The position numbers and the translations under genes were made by a program. DNA of 64,000 nucleotides from G963704535 sp963704535 (GTDB taxonomy: Bacteria; Chloroflexota; Chloroflexia; Chloroflexales; Roseiflexaceae): assembly GCA_963704535.1 (NCBI GenBank), contig OY969916.1, positions 2,542,001 through 2,606,000 of the forward strand, in the 5' to 3' direction. The notes under the pieces are model-generated. The model was not told the DNA's origin, did not search any database, and worked only from the letters and a program-made list of their open reading frames with translations. Shown here piece after piece: positions 33,006 to 41,647 of this stretch; within the stretch, counting starts at the first letter, position 1, and every line of letters begins with the position of its first letter.

Positions 33006-36000
33006 TTATGCCTTCCCCGGATTGGCGCGCTGTCGCTGGCGCTTGAGACCAGCGACCTGTTTCAAAGCCCGATCGCGGCTGCGTTCGAACGAGGGTGGCT
33101 CCGCGTGGGATTGGCGGAGATACTGTGCCAGGGCGCTGATCGTCGGATGCTCCAGCAGCTTGATCAGCGGCACATCCTGCTGGAGGATCTCGCGAAGCTG
33201 GCTGTGGACCTGCGCCATCAAGAGCGAATGTCCGCCCAGGTCAAAGAAATTATCATGCACGCCCACCTTTTCGAGCTTGAGCGCGTCGCGCCATATGCCC
33301 GCGATCGTGTGTTCAAGCTGGTTTCGGGGCGCCAGGTAGCCGTCGCCCAGCTCCGGGCGCGACGTGGCCGGGGCCGGCAGCGCCTTCCGGTCGATCTTGC
33401 CGTTCGCGGTCAGCGGCAGCGCGTCCAGCAACACAAACGCGGCCGGTACCATATAGTCTGGTAAGCGATCACGGAGGAACTGGCGCAACTGATGAGTCAG
33501 TTGTCCGTTGTCCGTTGTCCGTTGTCCGTTATCCGAAGCGCCGTTGTCGGCTGTCCGTTGCAACTGACCACTGACAACGGACAACTGACTCGCGACGACG
33601 TAGGCCACTAGCCGCTTCTCACCGACCACATCCTCGCGCGCCACCACCACACACTCGCGCACGGCAGGAGTTCGTCGCAAGACGGTCTCGATCTCCTCCA
33701 GTTCGATCCGGTAGCCGCAAATCTTGACCTGCTGGTCGATCCGCCCCAGGTACTCGATCGCGCCGTCTTCTCGGTAGCGGGCCAGGTCGCCGGTCCGGTA
33801 CAAGCGATCGGAGATTGGAGATTGGAGATTGGAGATTGACGTATCTGCGCTCCCGAATCTCCAATCTCTCATCTCTAATCTCTCTTGCGCGAAGGGGTTG
33901 GGCACAAACCGTTCTGCGGTCAGGTCGGGCCGGCCCAGGTAGCCGCGCGCCAGCCCGTCGCCGCCGATGTACAGCTCGCCGGCCACCCCGATCGGCACCG
34001 GCTGGAGCTGCCGATCGAGCAGGTAGATCTGCGTGTTCGCCAGCGGCCGCCCGATCGGGATCGTATCCTCGGCCGTCTGCACGGCGTGGGTCGCCGACCA
34101 GATCGTGGTCTCGGTTGGCCCGTACTGATTGATCACCTGCGCCGGCAAGCCGGCCTGGACCGCGCGCACTAGCGCCGGCGGCAGCGCTTCGCCGCCCAGC
34201 AGCAGAAGCCGGAGTGACCGCAGCGCCTGCATGGCTTCCTGGTCCAGGGTCAGCATTTGCATCATCGAAGGGGTGCATTGCAGGATCGAGGCGTCGTAGG
34301 TCGCAGCCGCAGCCACCAGCGAGTCATCGGCCCGCTCCGGGGGCATATTGGCCAGTACGCGCAGATCATCCAGGCGCTGGAGGCTGGCCAGGACCACATC
34401 GGCGGCAACGCCAAAATCGATCAGGCAGGCCACCTCGTCGACGCCAATCTCCTTCAAACGCTCGATCAGCGCGGCGCAGGTCTCTGGGGTGCCGAAGAGC
34501 GCGCTGGTCTCGAAATACCTGTCAAAGGCAAAGGCCAGCAGATCATCCATATCCTGAGCGCTCATAGTGCGTAGGTCGAGCGGGAGTTTGAGGCTGCGGA
34601 TCAGGTTCTCGATCAGCCCGATCGACGACCGCAGGTACTCGGTAAACGGCTGGCGCACCAGCGCCCGCACGGCTTCGCGGTCCTCGCCGATCAGCGTGTG
34701 CAGCATCAGCGTGACGGTCCCGGCCTGCGGGTCATGCCCGTGCCGCGCCAGCAACTCGCGGTACCGGCTGATATTCACCGCCACATCCTCGATACTCTGG
34801 CCCAGCAGGTGAGTCAGCACATTCGCGCCGATCTCGCCCGCTTTCACAAACGTGTCCGCGCTCCCGGCGGCGGTGATCCAGATCGGCAGCGCGGCCTGGA
34901 TCGGCTGGGGGAACAGCGTGACCGCGATCTCGTTCCCGGCGCCGCCGCGCACCATCACCGCTTCGTTGCGCCAGAGTCGCCGCACGGTCTCGATGCCCTG
35001 GAACATCACATTCTTGCGATCGGCGTAGTGATCGGGGAAGAACGCAAAATCGTCGGCGTGCCAGCCGGAGGCGAACGCCACGCCGACCCGCCCGTTGGAC
35101 AGGTTATCCACCAGCGACCACTCCTCGGCCACGCGAATCGGGTTGTGCAGCGGCAGGACCACGCTCCCGGCGCGCAACTGAACCCGCTCAGTGGCGGTCG
35201 CGAGCGCGGCACTCATCACCGCCGGGTTGGGGTACAGCCCGCCGAAAGCATGAAAGTGCCGCTCCGGAGTCCACACCGCCGTAAACCCGTGCGTATCGGC
35301 GAACTTGGCGCCTTCCAGCACCAGCCGATATTTGTGCTGATCGGCCGCCGCGCTGGCGCTAGCGAAGTAGAACAGGCTGAACTGGATATCCTTGGCGATC
35401 GGTCGCCGTTTTCGGGGCGCCCCGCCGCTCACCCGCTCGCCCAGCAGCACCACCCGCATCCCGCGCGTCAAGGTCCAGAACAGCTCCAGCACCGAGATAT
35501 CGAACGAGATACTTGTTACCGCCAGCAGCGTCTCGGCGCCGTCGTGCTCGACCCGCTCGTCCATGCCGGCGAAGAAGTTGACCACATTGCGGTGACAGAT
35601 CATGACCCCTTTGGGCTTGCCGGTCGAGCCGGAGGTATAGATCACATAGGCCAGGTGCGCCGCGGTAACACTGCTGGCCGGGTTCGTTTCCGGCTGCTGG
35701 GAGATGCGGTCCCAATCAGTATCCAGGTGGACAATCTGAGATTGGAGATTGGAGATTGGAGATTGACGCGCCGGAGCATTCTCTAATCTCCGATCTCCAA
35801 TCTCCCTGTTCGTCAGCAGCACCGAAACCTGGGCGTCCTCGATCATGAAGGCCAGCCGCTCCTGCGGGTAGGTCGGGTCGAGCGGGACGTAGGCGCTGCC
35901 GGCCTTCAGGATGCCAAGCAGGCCCACGACCATCTCCGGCGAGCGCTCCACGCAGATCCCGACCAGCACATCCGGCCCAACCCCCAGCGATTGGAGATAA

Positions 36001-39000
36001 TGGGCCAACTGGTTCGCGCGCCGATTAAGCGCGGCGTAGCTCAGCTCCTGCCCCTGAACGATCAGCGCGGTGGCATCAGGTGTCCGCCGGGCCTGCGCTT
36101 CAAACAGGCTGTGGATACACGCCTCGGCCGGGTATGCGGTCGCCGTCGCATTCCAGGATGTCAGCACCTGGCGGCGTTCGGTCGCAGTCAGCAGCGGCAG
36201 AGCGGATACTCGACCATGGGGGTCTGTGGCGATCCCTTCCAACAACACCTGGAAATGGGCCGCCATCCGGGCGATCGTCGCGGGGGCAAACAGGTCGGTG
36301 CTGTACTGGAACGACCCGTGCAGCCGGCCATCCACTTCGGCCATCGTCAGCGTCAGGTCGAACTGGGCCGTCGTCTGGTCCAGAGCGATCAACTCCAGCG
36401 GCAGTTGGCCCAACTCGATCTGCGCTCCGGCTGAACCGACTGCAAACGCCGTCAAGCCGTCGCGATCGAGCAGCGGAGCCTTCTGGAGCACAAACATGAC
36501 CTGGAAGATCGGCGAACGGCTGGGGTCGCGCGCGGCCTGAAGCCGCTCGGCCAGCAGCGCGAAAGGGAAGTCCTGGTGCGCGAACGCCTCCAGGACGATG
36601 CGGCGCGTCTGCTCAAGAAAGGCGCTGAACGGCGGGTTCTGCTCAAGCTTCCCGCGCAGCACGACCGGGTTGACGAAATAGCCCACGACCGGGGCAAGCT
36701 GCGCCCGGCTGCGCCCGGCGGTGGGAGAACCGACCAGCAGATCGGTCTGGCCGCTGTAGCGGAACAGCAGCACCTGGAAGGCCGCCACAAGCGTGGTGTA
36801 GAGCGTGGCCCCGTGTGCCTCGGCGAGCCGCACCAGCCGCGCCGTCAGCTCCTGGCCGAGCTGGAAGCCGTACGCGGCGCCCTGGTAGCTCTGCACCGGC
36901 GGTCGCGGTCGATCGGTCGGCAGGTTGAGCACCGGCAGCTCGCCGGCGAGCTGCTGCCGCCAGTAGTCCCAGTGTCGCTCCCCGTCCGGCCCTGACAGTA
37001 GCTCGGTCTGCCAGCGCAGGTAGTCGGCATAGCGCAGCGCGAGCGGCGCCAGCGCCGGCGACCGACCGGCTTTCTCCGCGCTATAGCACTGGCCCAGCTC
37101 ATCCAGCAGCACAGCCAGCGACCAAAAGTCGGCCACCAGGTGATGGACCACCAGCACCAGAACGTGTTCTTCCACCGATCGGGTCAGCAGATGCACGCGC
37201 AGCAACGGTCCCTGTTGCAGGTCAAAGGGCTGGTTGGCCACTTCGGCCAGGCGCTCGTCGAGGCGGGCATCGCTCCACGAATGAGCATCTTCAAGCTGAA
37301 AAAACTCGTCGATCTGCTCCTGGACCCGTTGCAGCGGCTCGCCCTGGGGGGTGATAAACGTCGTTCGCAACGACGGATGCCGCTCGACCAGCCGCTGAAA
37401 CGCGCGCCGGAGTGTGGGGACATCAACGCTGGCCCGTATCCGGGCTGCGCTGGTCAGGTGGTAGGCGCTGCTGGCCGGCGCGAGCTGCTGGATGAACCAC
37501 AGCGCGCGCTGCCCATACGAGAGCGGGTGGTCGGTGGTGGTGGGCAGGGCGGCGGCAAGCAGGGCCGGCTGCGCTTGGGCGGATGCGACCATCTCGGCCA
37601 GGATGCGGGCCGCGAGCTGGGCGACGGTCTGCTCCTGGAGAAAGTCGGCCATGGGAACGACCACGCCCAGGCTGGTTTCGAGCTGGTACTGAAGCTCGAT
37701 CGATGCCAGCGAGTCGAGGCCCAGCGCGCTCAATGGGCGCCGCGCGTCGAGCTGGGCCGGGGCGATATGCAGCACGCCGGCCAAGTGCGCCCGCAGGTAG
37801 GCTTCGAGCCGCGCCGGGCGCTCATCGGGCACGAGCGCGAGCAGCTCGGCGCCGGTCAGCTCATCGGCGGCCGACGGGGCGGCCGCCTCGCTCAAGAGGC
37901 TGCGACCGACCAGCTCCAGGGTGCCGGACAAAAAGCCGGCCCGGCAGGCGTGGCGCTGAATTTTACCGCTGGATGTCTTGGGGATGCCGCCGGTCTTGAG
38001 CAGCGCGACGGCGTACACATGGATCTCGTGCTGCTCCGCCACCACCTGGCGAACGGCAGCCGCGACCTGCTCGACATCGGGGTGCTGGTGCCGGTGCTCA
38101 AGCTCCTGCACGATCACCAGCCGCTCCTCGCCATCGACCTCGACGGCGAACGCGGCGCCGCAGCCCAGCCGCAGCGCGGGGTGGCAGCGCTCGACCGTCA
38201 GCTCGATATCCTGCGGGTACGCATTGCGGCCACGGATAATGATCAGATCTTTGAGGCGACCGGTGACAAACAGCTCGCCGCCCTGCACAAAGCCCAGGTC
38301 GCCGGTGCGCAGGAATGGCCCAGCTCCCGAATCCGCCAAGAATGCCTGGAAGCCCTGCGCCGTCTCGCCCGGCCGTCCCCAGTAGCCCTGCGCCACGCTC
38401 GGCCCGGCGACCCAGATCTCGCCCACCTGGCCCGGCGGGCATACGACCCCGGTCTCCGGCTGCGCTATCACAAGCTGCTGGCCGGCTCCCGGCTGCCCGC
38501 ACCCGACCAGGCGCCGGGCCTGCGGCTGCTCCGGCGGCGCTTCAACTGCCTGGTGATGTTCCAGCGCCGGCCCTTGAAACGCGCGAACGGCAGGCGGCGC
38601 GGCGACAGTGCCGCCGGAAACAATCAGCGTCGCCTCGGCCAGGCCATAGCAGGGGAAAAAAGCTTCGGGGCGGAACCCGCAGGCCGAGAAGGCCGCCGTA
38701 AAGCGCTCCATGGTGGCGGCCTGGATCGGCTCGGCGCCATTGAACGCGACCCGCCAACTGCTCAGATCGAGCTGCGCGCGCTGCTCGGGCGTGATCTTGC
38801 GTACACACAGATCGTAGGCGAAGTTCGGGCCGCCGCTGGTGGTCGCCCGCGTGCGGGAGATCGCCTCAAGCCAGCCCAGTGGCCGTTGCAGGAAGGCAAC
38901 CGGCGACATCAGCGTGACCGGGAAGCCGCCGTAGAGCGGCTGCAAGATGCCGCCGATCAGCCCCATATCGTGGTAGGGCGGCAGCCAGATCACCCCGCAG

Positions 39001-39641
39001 CTCTCGGCGCTGTGCTCGAACGCCCCGTGGATCAGCTCCAGATTATGCAGCAGGTTGCCGTGGGTCAGCATGACCCCCTTGGGCTCGGCGGTCGAGCCGG
39101 AGGTGTACTGGAGGAACGCCAGCGTTTCAGGGCCTACGCTTGGTTCCTGCCAGTCCTCGGCCAGGGTCTCGGCCAGCGTATCGGTCGCCAGCCAGCGCAT
39201 GGCCCCGAAGCCGGCGACCTGCGCGGAGAGCGCCTCGACCATCATGCAGATCGCGGCGGTCGACAGCGCGACCAGCGGGCGCGCATCGCCCACGATCGCC
39301 TGCAACCGGGGCAGCGTGCGTTCCAAGCGGGCCGGGTTGGGCGGGTAGGCCGGCACGGCGACCGCGCCGGCATACAGACATCCAAAGAACGCGGCGATAT
39401 ACGTCAAGCCGGGGGGATACAGCAACAGCACCCGTTCACCCGCCGCGCCCAGGCGCTGGAGCTGCGCCGCGATTGTGCGCGCCTGGCGATCAAGCTCGGC
39501 ATAGGTCATGTGAGCTTCGTCGGAAGTTCCATCGACGAGAAAGCTATACGCGCGCTGCTGGGGGGGGTGGTACACGCTTCGCCGGAGTAACTGAACCAAA
39601 GAAGAGGTCGCAACAGGTGAGCCGCCAGGTCCGTACGTCAT
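33006..39641 (-). CDS. FAAL-ACP-C-A(luciferase-like monooxygenase)-PCP nonribosomal peptide synthetase
   Basis: 2,211 residues from ATG 39641 (AAGG about 8 nt upstream; ATG 39647 also possible). Residues 1-575 are a fatty acyl-AMP ligase (FLQYTSGSTAEPKGVMLTHG, WLPPYHDMGLIGGILQPLYG). A carrier domain has its Ser in GLDSLASIE (about 644). A condensation domain spans about 705-1130 (SYGQRALWF, HHLVADFWS). The adenylation domain starts near 1150 (YTSGSTGKPKGV at about 1340) and is interrupted at about 1419-1765 by a luciferase-like flavin monooxygenase (KDIQFSLFYFAS, AVWTPERHFHAFGGLYPNPA). It resumes with INQYGPTETTIW and LYRTGDLARY. A last carrier has FFDLGGHSLL (about 2142). No thioesterase or reductase is present. 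It should couple a fatty acid to one amino acid that is oxygenated while bound. Three heptanucleotide elements are inserted in frame. Confidence 0.9.
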   Translation of the reverse strand: MTYGPGGSPVATSSLVQLLRRSVYHPPQQRAYSFLVDGTSDEAHMTYAELDRQARTIAAQLQRLGAAGERVLLLYPPGLTYIAAFFGCLYAGAVAVPAYPPNPARLERTLPRLQAIVGDARPLVALSTAAICMMVEALSAQVAGFGAMRWLATDTLAETLAEDWQEPSVGPETLAFLQYTSGSTAEPKGVMLTHGNLLHNLELIHGAFEHSAESCGVIWLPPYHDMGLIGGILQPLYGGFPVTLMSPVAFLQRPLGWLEAISRTRATTSGGPNFAYDLCVRKITPEQRAQLDLSSWRVAFNGAEPIQAATMERFTAAFSACGFRPEAFFPCYGLAEATLIVSGGTVAAPPAVRAFQGPALEHHQAVEAPPEQPQARRLVGCGQPGAGQQLVIAQPETGVVCPPGQVGEIWVAGPSVAQGYWGRPGETAQGFQAFLADSGAGPFLRTGDLGFVQGGELFVTGRLKDLIIIRGRNAYPQDIELTVERCHPALRLGCGAAFAVEVDGEERLVIVQELEHRHQHPDVEQVAAAVRQVVAEQHEIHVYAVALLKTGGIPKTSSGKIQRHACRAGFLSGTLELVGRSLLSEAAAPSAADELTGAELLALVPDERPARLEAYLRAHLAGVLHIAPAQLDARRPLSALGLDSLASIELQYQLETSLGVVVPMADFLQEQTVAQLAARILAEMVASAQAQPALLAAALPTTTDHPLSYGQRALWFIQQLAPASSAYHLTSAARIRASVDVPTLRRAFQRLVERHPSLRTTFITPQGEPLQRVQEQIDEFFQLEDAHSWSDARLDERLAEVANQPFDLQQGPLLRVHLLTRSVEEHVLVLVVHHLVADFWSLAVLLDELGQCYSAEKAGRSPALAPLALRYADYLRWQTELLSGPDGERHWDYWRQQLAGELPVLNLPTDRPRPPVQSYQGAAYGFQLGQELTARLVRLAEAHGATLYTTLVAAFQVLLFRYSGQTDLLVGSPTAGRSRAQLAPVVGYFVNPVVLRGKLEQNPPFSAFLEQTRRIVLEAFAHQDFPFALLAERLQAARDPSRSPIFQVMFVLQKAPLLDRDGLTAFAVGSAGAQIELGQLPLELIALDQTTAQFDLTLTMAEVDGRLHGSFQYSTDLFAPATIARMAAHFQVLLEGIATDPHGRVSALPLLTATERRQVLTSWNATATAYPAEACIHSLFEAQARRTPDATALIVQGQELSYAALNRRANQLAHYLQSLGVGPDVLVGICVERSPEMVVGLLGILKAGSAYVPLDPTYPQERLAFMIEDAQVSVLLTNREIGDRRLENAPARQSPISNLQSQIVHLDTDWDRISQQPETNPASSVTAAHLAYVIYTSGSTGKPKGVMICHRNVVNFFAGMDERVEHDGAETLLAVTSISFDISVLELFWTLTRGMRVVLLGERVSGGAPRKRRPIAKDIQFSLFYFASASAAADQHKYRLVLEGAKFADTHGFTAVWTPERHFHAFGGLYPNPAVMSAALATATERVQLRAGSVVLPLHNPIRVAEEWSLVDNLSNGRVGVAFASGWHADDFAFFPDHYADRKNVMFQGIETVRRLWRNEAVMVRGGAGNEIAVTLFPQPIQAALPIWITAAGSADTFVKAGEIGANVLTHLLGQSIEDVAVNISRYRELLARHGHDPQAGTVTLMLHTLIGEDREAVRALVRQPFTEYLRSSIGLIENLIRSLKLPLDLRTMSAQDMDDLLAFAFDRYFETSALFGTPETCAALIERLKEIGVDEVACLIDFGVAADVVLASLQRLDDLRVLANMPPERADDSLVAAAATYDASILQCTPSMMQMLTLDQEAMQALRSLRLLLLGGEALPPALVRAVQAGLPAQVINQYGPTETTIWSATHAVQTAEDTIPIGRPLANTQIYLLDRQLQPVPIGVAGELYIGGDGLARGYLGRPDLTAERFVPNPFAQERLEMRDWRFGSADTSISNLQSPISDRLYRTGDLARYREDGAIEYLGRIDQQVKICGYRIELEEIETVLRRTPAVRECVVVAREDVVGEKRLVAYVVASQLSVVSGQLQRTADNGASDNGQRTTDNGQLTHQLRQFLRDRLPDYMVPAAFVLLDALPLTANGKIDRKALPAPATSRPELGDGYLAPRNQLEHTIAGIWRDALKLEKVGVHDNFFDLGGHSLLMAQVHSQLREILQQDVPLIKLLEHPTISALAQYLRQSHAEPPSFERSRDRALKQVAGLKRQRQRANPGKA
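33495..33590. repeat. TTGTCCG/TTGTCAG heptanucleotide palindrome inside the NRPS gene
   Basis: agtcagttgtccgttgtccg on the left is mirrored by caactgaccactgacaacgg and acaactgact on the right. On the coding strand it reads SQLSVVSGQLQRTADNG and QRTTDNGQLTHQL. It is inserted in the C-terminal part of the adenylation domain between RLVAYVVA and LRQFLRDRLPDYMVP, a hinge loop where family members have a short linker. Confidence 0.85.
33808..33886. repeat. GGAGATT heptanucleotide palindrome inside the NRPS gene
   Basis: Four GGAGATT units (33808-33838) and complementary CCAATCTC-type units (33858-33886) surround a loop acgtatctgcgctcccg. The coding strand reads RLEMRDWRFGSADTS then ISNLQSPIS just before DRLYRTGDLARY, where other adenylation domains have only a few residues. 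Confidence 0.85.
35735..35806. repeat. GGAGATT heptanucleotide palindrome inside the NRPS gene, second site
   Basis: Units ggagattggagattgg on the left pair with ctaatctccgatctccaatc on the right around gacgcgccggagcattc. The coding strand reads REIGDRRLENAPARQ then SPISNLQSQIVHLDTDWD, between VSVLLTN and VHLD of the adenylation domain N-lobe. Confidence 0.85.
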
Positions 39642-39757
39642 AAGCATACCTTCAGTGTGGATGGGTCAGGTTGAGGAGGGCGACGCCCGTCCGGCTGAGA
39701 TGCTCTGAGCCGGTCGAAGGGCTTACGAGCAGATGCTAAAACATCTTCACTTGTCTG

Positions 39758-39845
39758 AGGAAAAAGGGGGTTTGAGGGGGCAGCCCCCTCAGTCTCTCCC
39801 AACCCAACAGTGTAAAGTAGAACGGCTCTATCTGAAACCTTGCCT
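39758..39845. mobile_element. short element with IS-like end and G-rich hairpin
   Basis: aaaaagggggtttgaggggg and cagccccctcagtctctccc are followed by aacagtgtaaagtagaacgg and ctatctgaaaccttgcct. Its right end matches the right end of the complete IS (GTGTAAAGT, then TCTGAAACCTTG). The gap 39648-39927 has this element and unique DNA without a gene. Confidence 0.65.
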
Positions 39846-39927
39846 TAGCATATTGAGATAATACGAGAGATGGTAGTAGTTGTCAAGTTCAGCTTGGTCT
39901 ATAATACGCCCAGCCAACGAGACGGCC

Positions 39928-40497
39928 TTAGCGTGCAGGTTGTGGCGGCGGGATCGGCGCCTGCATCGGCCAAGGGTTCTGCTCGATGAACTGGTTGGTC
40001 TCTGGGTCCCAGAACAACAGGCCGGCCTGCTCCATAGCTCGCCGGTGCAGCTCCTCCTCCGAAAGCCCCTGATCCACCAAGGGCACAGCCACATCGTTGA
40101 TGGCCGGCACCTGGATGGGCGCGCTGGCCGGAGAGCTTCTTACGAATCCGATCGTGATCACGCCGACGACTACCACCAGGCACAGCACACCGAACACACC
40201 CAGCACCACCGCCATGACCTGCCGCTGGCCCACGCTGATCGCCTGGCGCGCGGCTCGGTCGTGCGCGACGCTGGTCTGGCGCAACATGCTCTCGCGGTGC
40301 AGTTGCTCGCGGGTGCTGCGTGCGCCGGCCAGAAATCCCGCGCAACGCTCGCAGTGCGCCAGGTGCTCGACGATCAGGTCACGGCTGGCCGGCGTCACCT
40401 CGTTCTCGATATACAGCGGCAGCAGATCCTGGATCAGCGCACAGGCGCCCAGCTCCTGCTGAACCAGACGTGTCGTGGTCGTTTCAAAAGCTGTCAT
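39928..40497 (-). CDS. membrane anti-sigma factor with zinc-finger (zf-HC2) domain
   Basis: 189 residues. Residues 15-60 (CALIQDLLPLYIENEVTPAS to EHLAHCERCAGFL) are the anti-sigma zinc-binding domain, with the HxxxCxxC motif as HLAHCERC. A single membrane helix follows (VMAVVLGVFGVLCLVVVVGV, about residues 93-115), then an extracytoplasmic tail of about 75 residues. The start ATG overlaps the sigma factor stop (40494-40497, ATGA), so the two are translationally coupled. It should hold the ECF sigma factor inactive at the membrane until a signal is sensed outside. Confidence 0.88.
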   Translation of the reverse strand: MTAFETTTTRLVQQELGACALIQDLLPLYIENEVTPASRDLIVEHLAHCERCAGFLAGARSTREQLHRESMLRQTSVAHDRAARQAISVGQRQVMAVVLGVFGVLCLVVVVGVITIGFVRSSPASAPIQVPAINDVAVPLVDQGLSEEELHRRAMEQAGLLFWDPETNQFIEQNPWPMQAPIPPPQPAR

Positions 40498-41087
40498 CGA
40501 ACATCTCCTATGCGATTGGGTTGGTCCTCATCGGCCTCAAACGCCGCGTACGCTGCTCGAAAGGCGTTGCGAGCGCGAAATAGATTGACCTTCACCGCGG
40601 CCAGGCTGATCCCCAGCACATCGGCGATCTCGACATATGCCAGGCCCTCGGCGTCGCGCAGCAGCAGCACACTGCGCTGCTGCTCGGGCAACTGCGCCAG
40701 CGCCAGCGCGATCAGGCCGCGCTGTTCGACGGCGGCATACCGGCGCACCGGGTCGCTCGCGCCGGCCTGGTCGGGGATGGACAAGAACTCGTCGGTGTCG
40801 ATGCGCGTCGGGCTGGGGCGGCGCAAGCTGTTCAGGTAGGTGTTGCGCGCGATCCGGAACAGCCAGGTGGCCACCGAGCAGTCGCCGCGAAACGTCAGCA
40901 GGCCGGTGTAAGCCCGCACAAAAGCCTCCTGGGTCAGCTCTTCGGCCTGGTCGGTCGAGCCGCAAAGGCGGTGCAGGTAGCGTTGCAGCGGCTCGTGGTA
41001 GCGCTGGTATAGCTCTTCGAGCGAGGGCGTCTCGCGCAGCGAGCCGGCATCCGGCGCGAGGTCCAGCGTGTGGAAAGGATAACTCAT
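40494..41087 (-). CDS. ECF-type RNA polymerase sigma factor
   Basis: 197 residues from ATG 41087, with GGAG 7 nt upstream; an earlier in-frame start at 41129 lacks one. Region 2 is LEELYQRYHEPLQRYLHRLC to FRGDCSVATWLFRIARNTYL, including the -10 recognition helix. Region 4 is ALAQLPEQQRSVLLLRDAEG to SLAAVKVNLFRARNAFR, with the -35 helix-turn-helix (YVEIADVLGISLAAVKVNL). It is followed without a gap by its anti-sigma factor. The 21-nt repeat array lies upstream of this operon. Target genes are unknown; they are usually the operon itself plus a small regulon. Confidence 0.93.
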   Translation of the reverse strand: MSYPFHTLDLAPDAGSLRETPSLEELYQRYHEPLQRYLHRLCGSTDQAEELTQEAFVRAYTGLLTFRGDCSVATWLFRIARNTYLNSLRRPSPTRIDTDEFLSIPDQAGASDPVRRYAAVEQRGLIALALAQLPEQQRSVLLLRDAEGLAYVEIADVLGISLAAVKVNLFRARNAFRAAYAAFEADEDQPNRIGDVR

Positions 41088-41215
41088 CGAGCGCTCCGGT
41101 AGATAGCCTCCCTGTAGGTATAGACACACATCCGGCCGCGAAAGTTACAGGACGAGCCACGCCGAACTCATACGCCCGGCCACACACGCAACAGGCGTAG
41201 GAGACCCTATGTAAG

Positions 41216-41425
41216 GCGTCGGAAACAACCATGCGAGCGCCGGAAATGATCATGCAGGCACCGGAAATGATCATGCAGGCACCGGAAATGACTTTGCAAG
41301 TGCCGGAAATGACTTTGCAAGCGCCGGAAATGATCATGCAGGCACCGGAAATGACTTTGCAAATGCCGGAAATGACTTTGCAAGTGCCGGAAATGATCAT
41401 GCAGGCACCGGAAATGACTTTGCAG
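41216..41425. repeat. 21-nt tandem array, ten units, two alternating variants
   Basis: Ten units of exactly 21 nt share the core ccggaaatga. One variant continues tcatgcag, the other ctttgcaa. The first unit is degenerate (tcggaaacaaccatgcg). The array reads open on the plus strand as APEMIMQ/VPEMTLQ heptapeptides, and in part on the minus strand. No convincing gene uses it: no ribosome site, and the downstream sequence is not protein-like. It starts about 130 bp upstream of the sigma operon. The gap 41088-41647 holds only this and a hairpin. Confidence 0.85.
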
Positions 41426-41579
41426 CCATCGGCACGATCGCGTCAGAGTCTCACCACATATCGCGCCGATGCCAGTATCGAGCGGCGCCTGCTGGCCGCG
41501 CACGTGGCGATCGAGAGGGTGCCGGCGGACGCTGGATGCAGGATTTTAATGCCGTCGCGCGTGTGGCGCTGGCCGAGTA

Positions 41580-41626
41580 AGACCTTGTTGGCTCCGCGCC
41601 TTCTGGCGCCTTTTCAAACAAGGTCT
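41580..41626. terminator. hairpin downstream of the TPM-domain gene
   Basis: AGACCTTGTT (41580-41589) pairs with AACAAGGTCT (41617-41626); an inner GC stem (ggcgcc-type) lies between. It begins 22 nt beyond the TPM gene stop on the minus strand and probably ends that transcript. Confidence 0.6.
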
Positions 41627-41647
41627 GAGCGCGACCGAGGCGGGCAT

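Noticed and set aside
37140..39590. Very long plus-strand open frame (816 codons) opposite the NRPS gene
   Set aside because: It is the GC-rich shadow of the FAAL/condensation coding strand; the protein has no recognisable domain and is rich in Arg/Gly/Ala, and the opposite frame has full NRPS motifs.
41216..41425. CRISPR array
   Set aside because: Units are contiguous 21-mers without spacers; no cas genes in the window.
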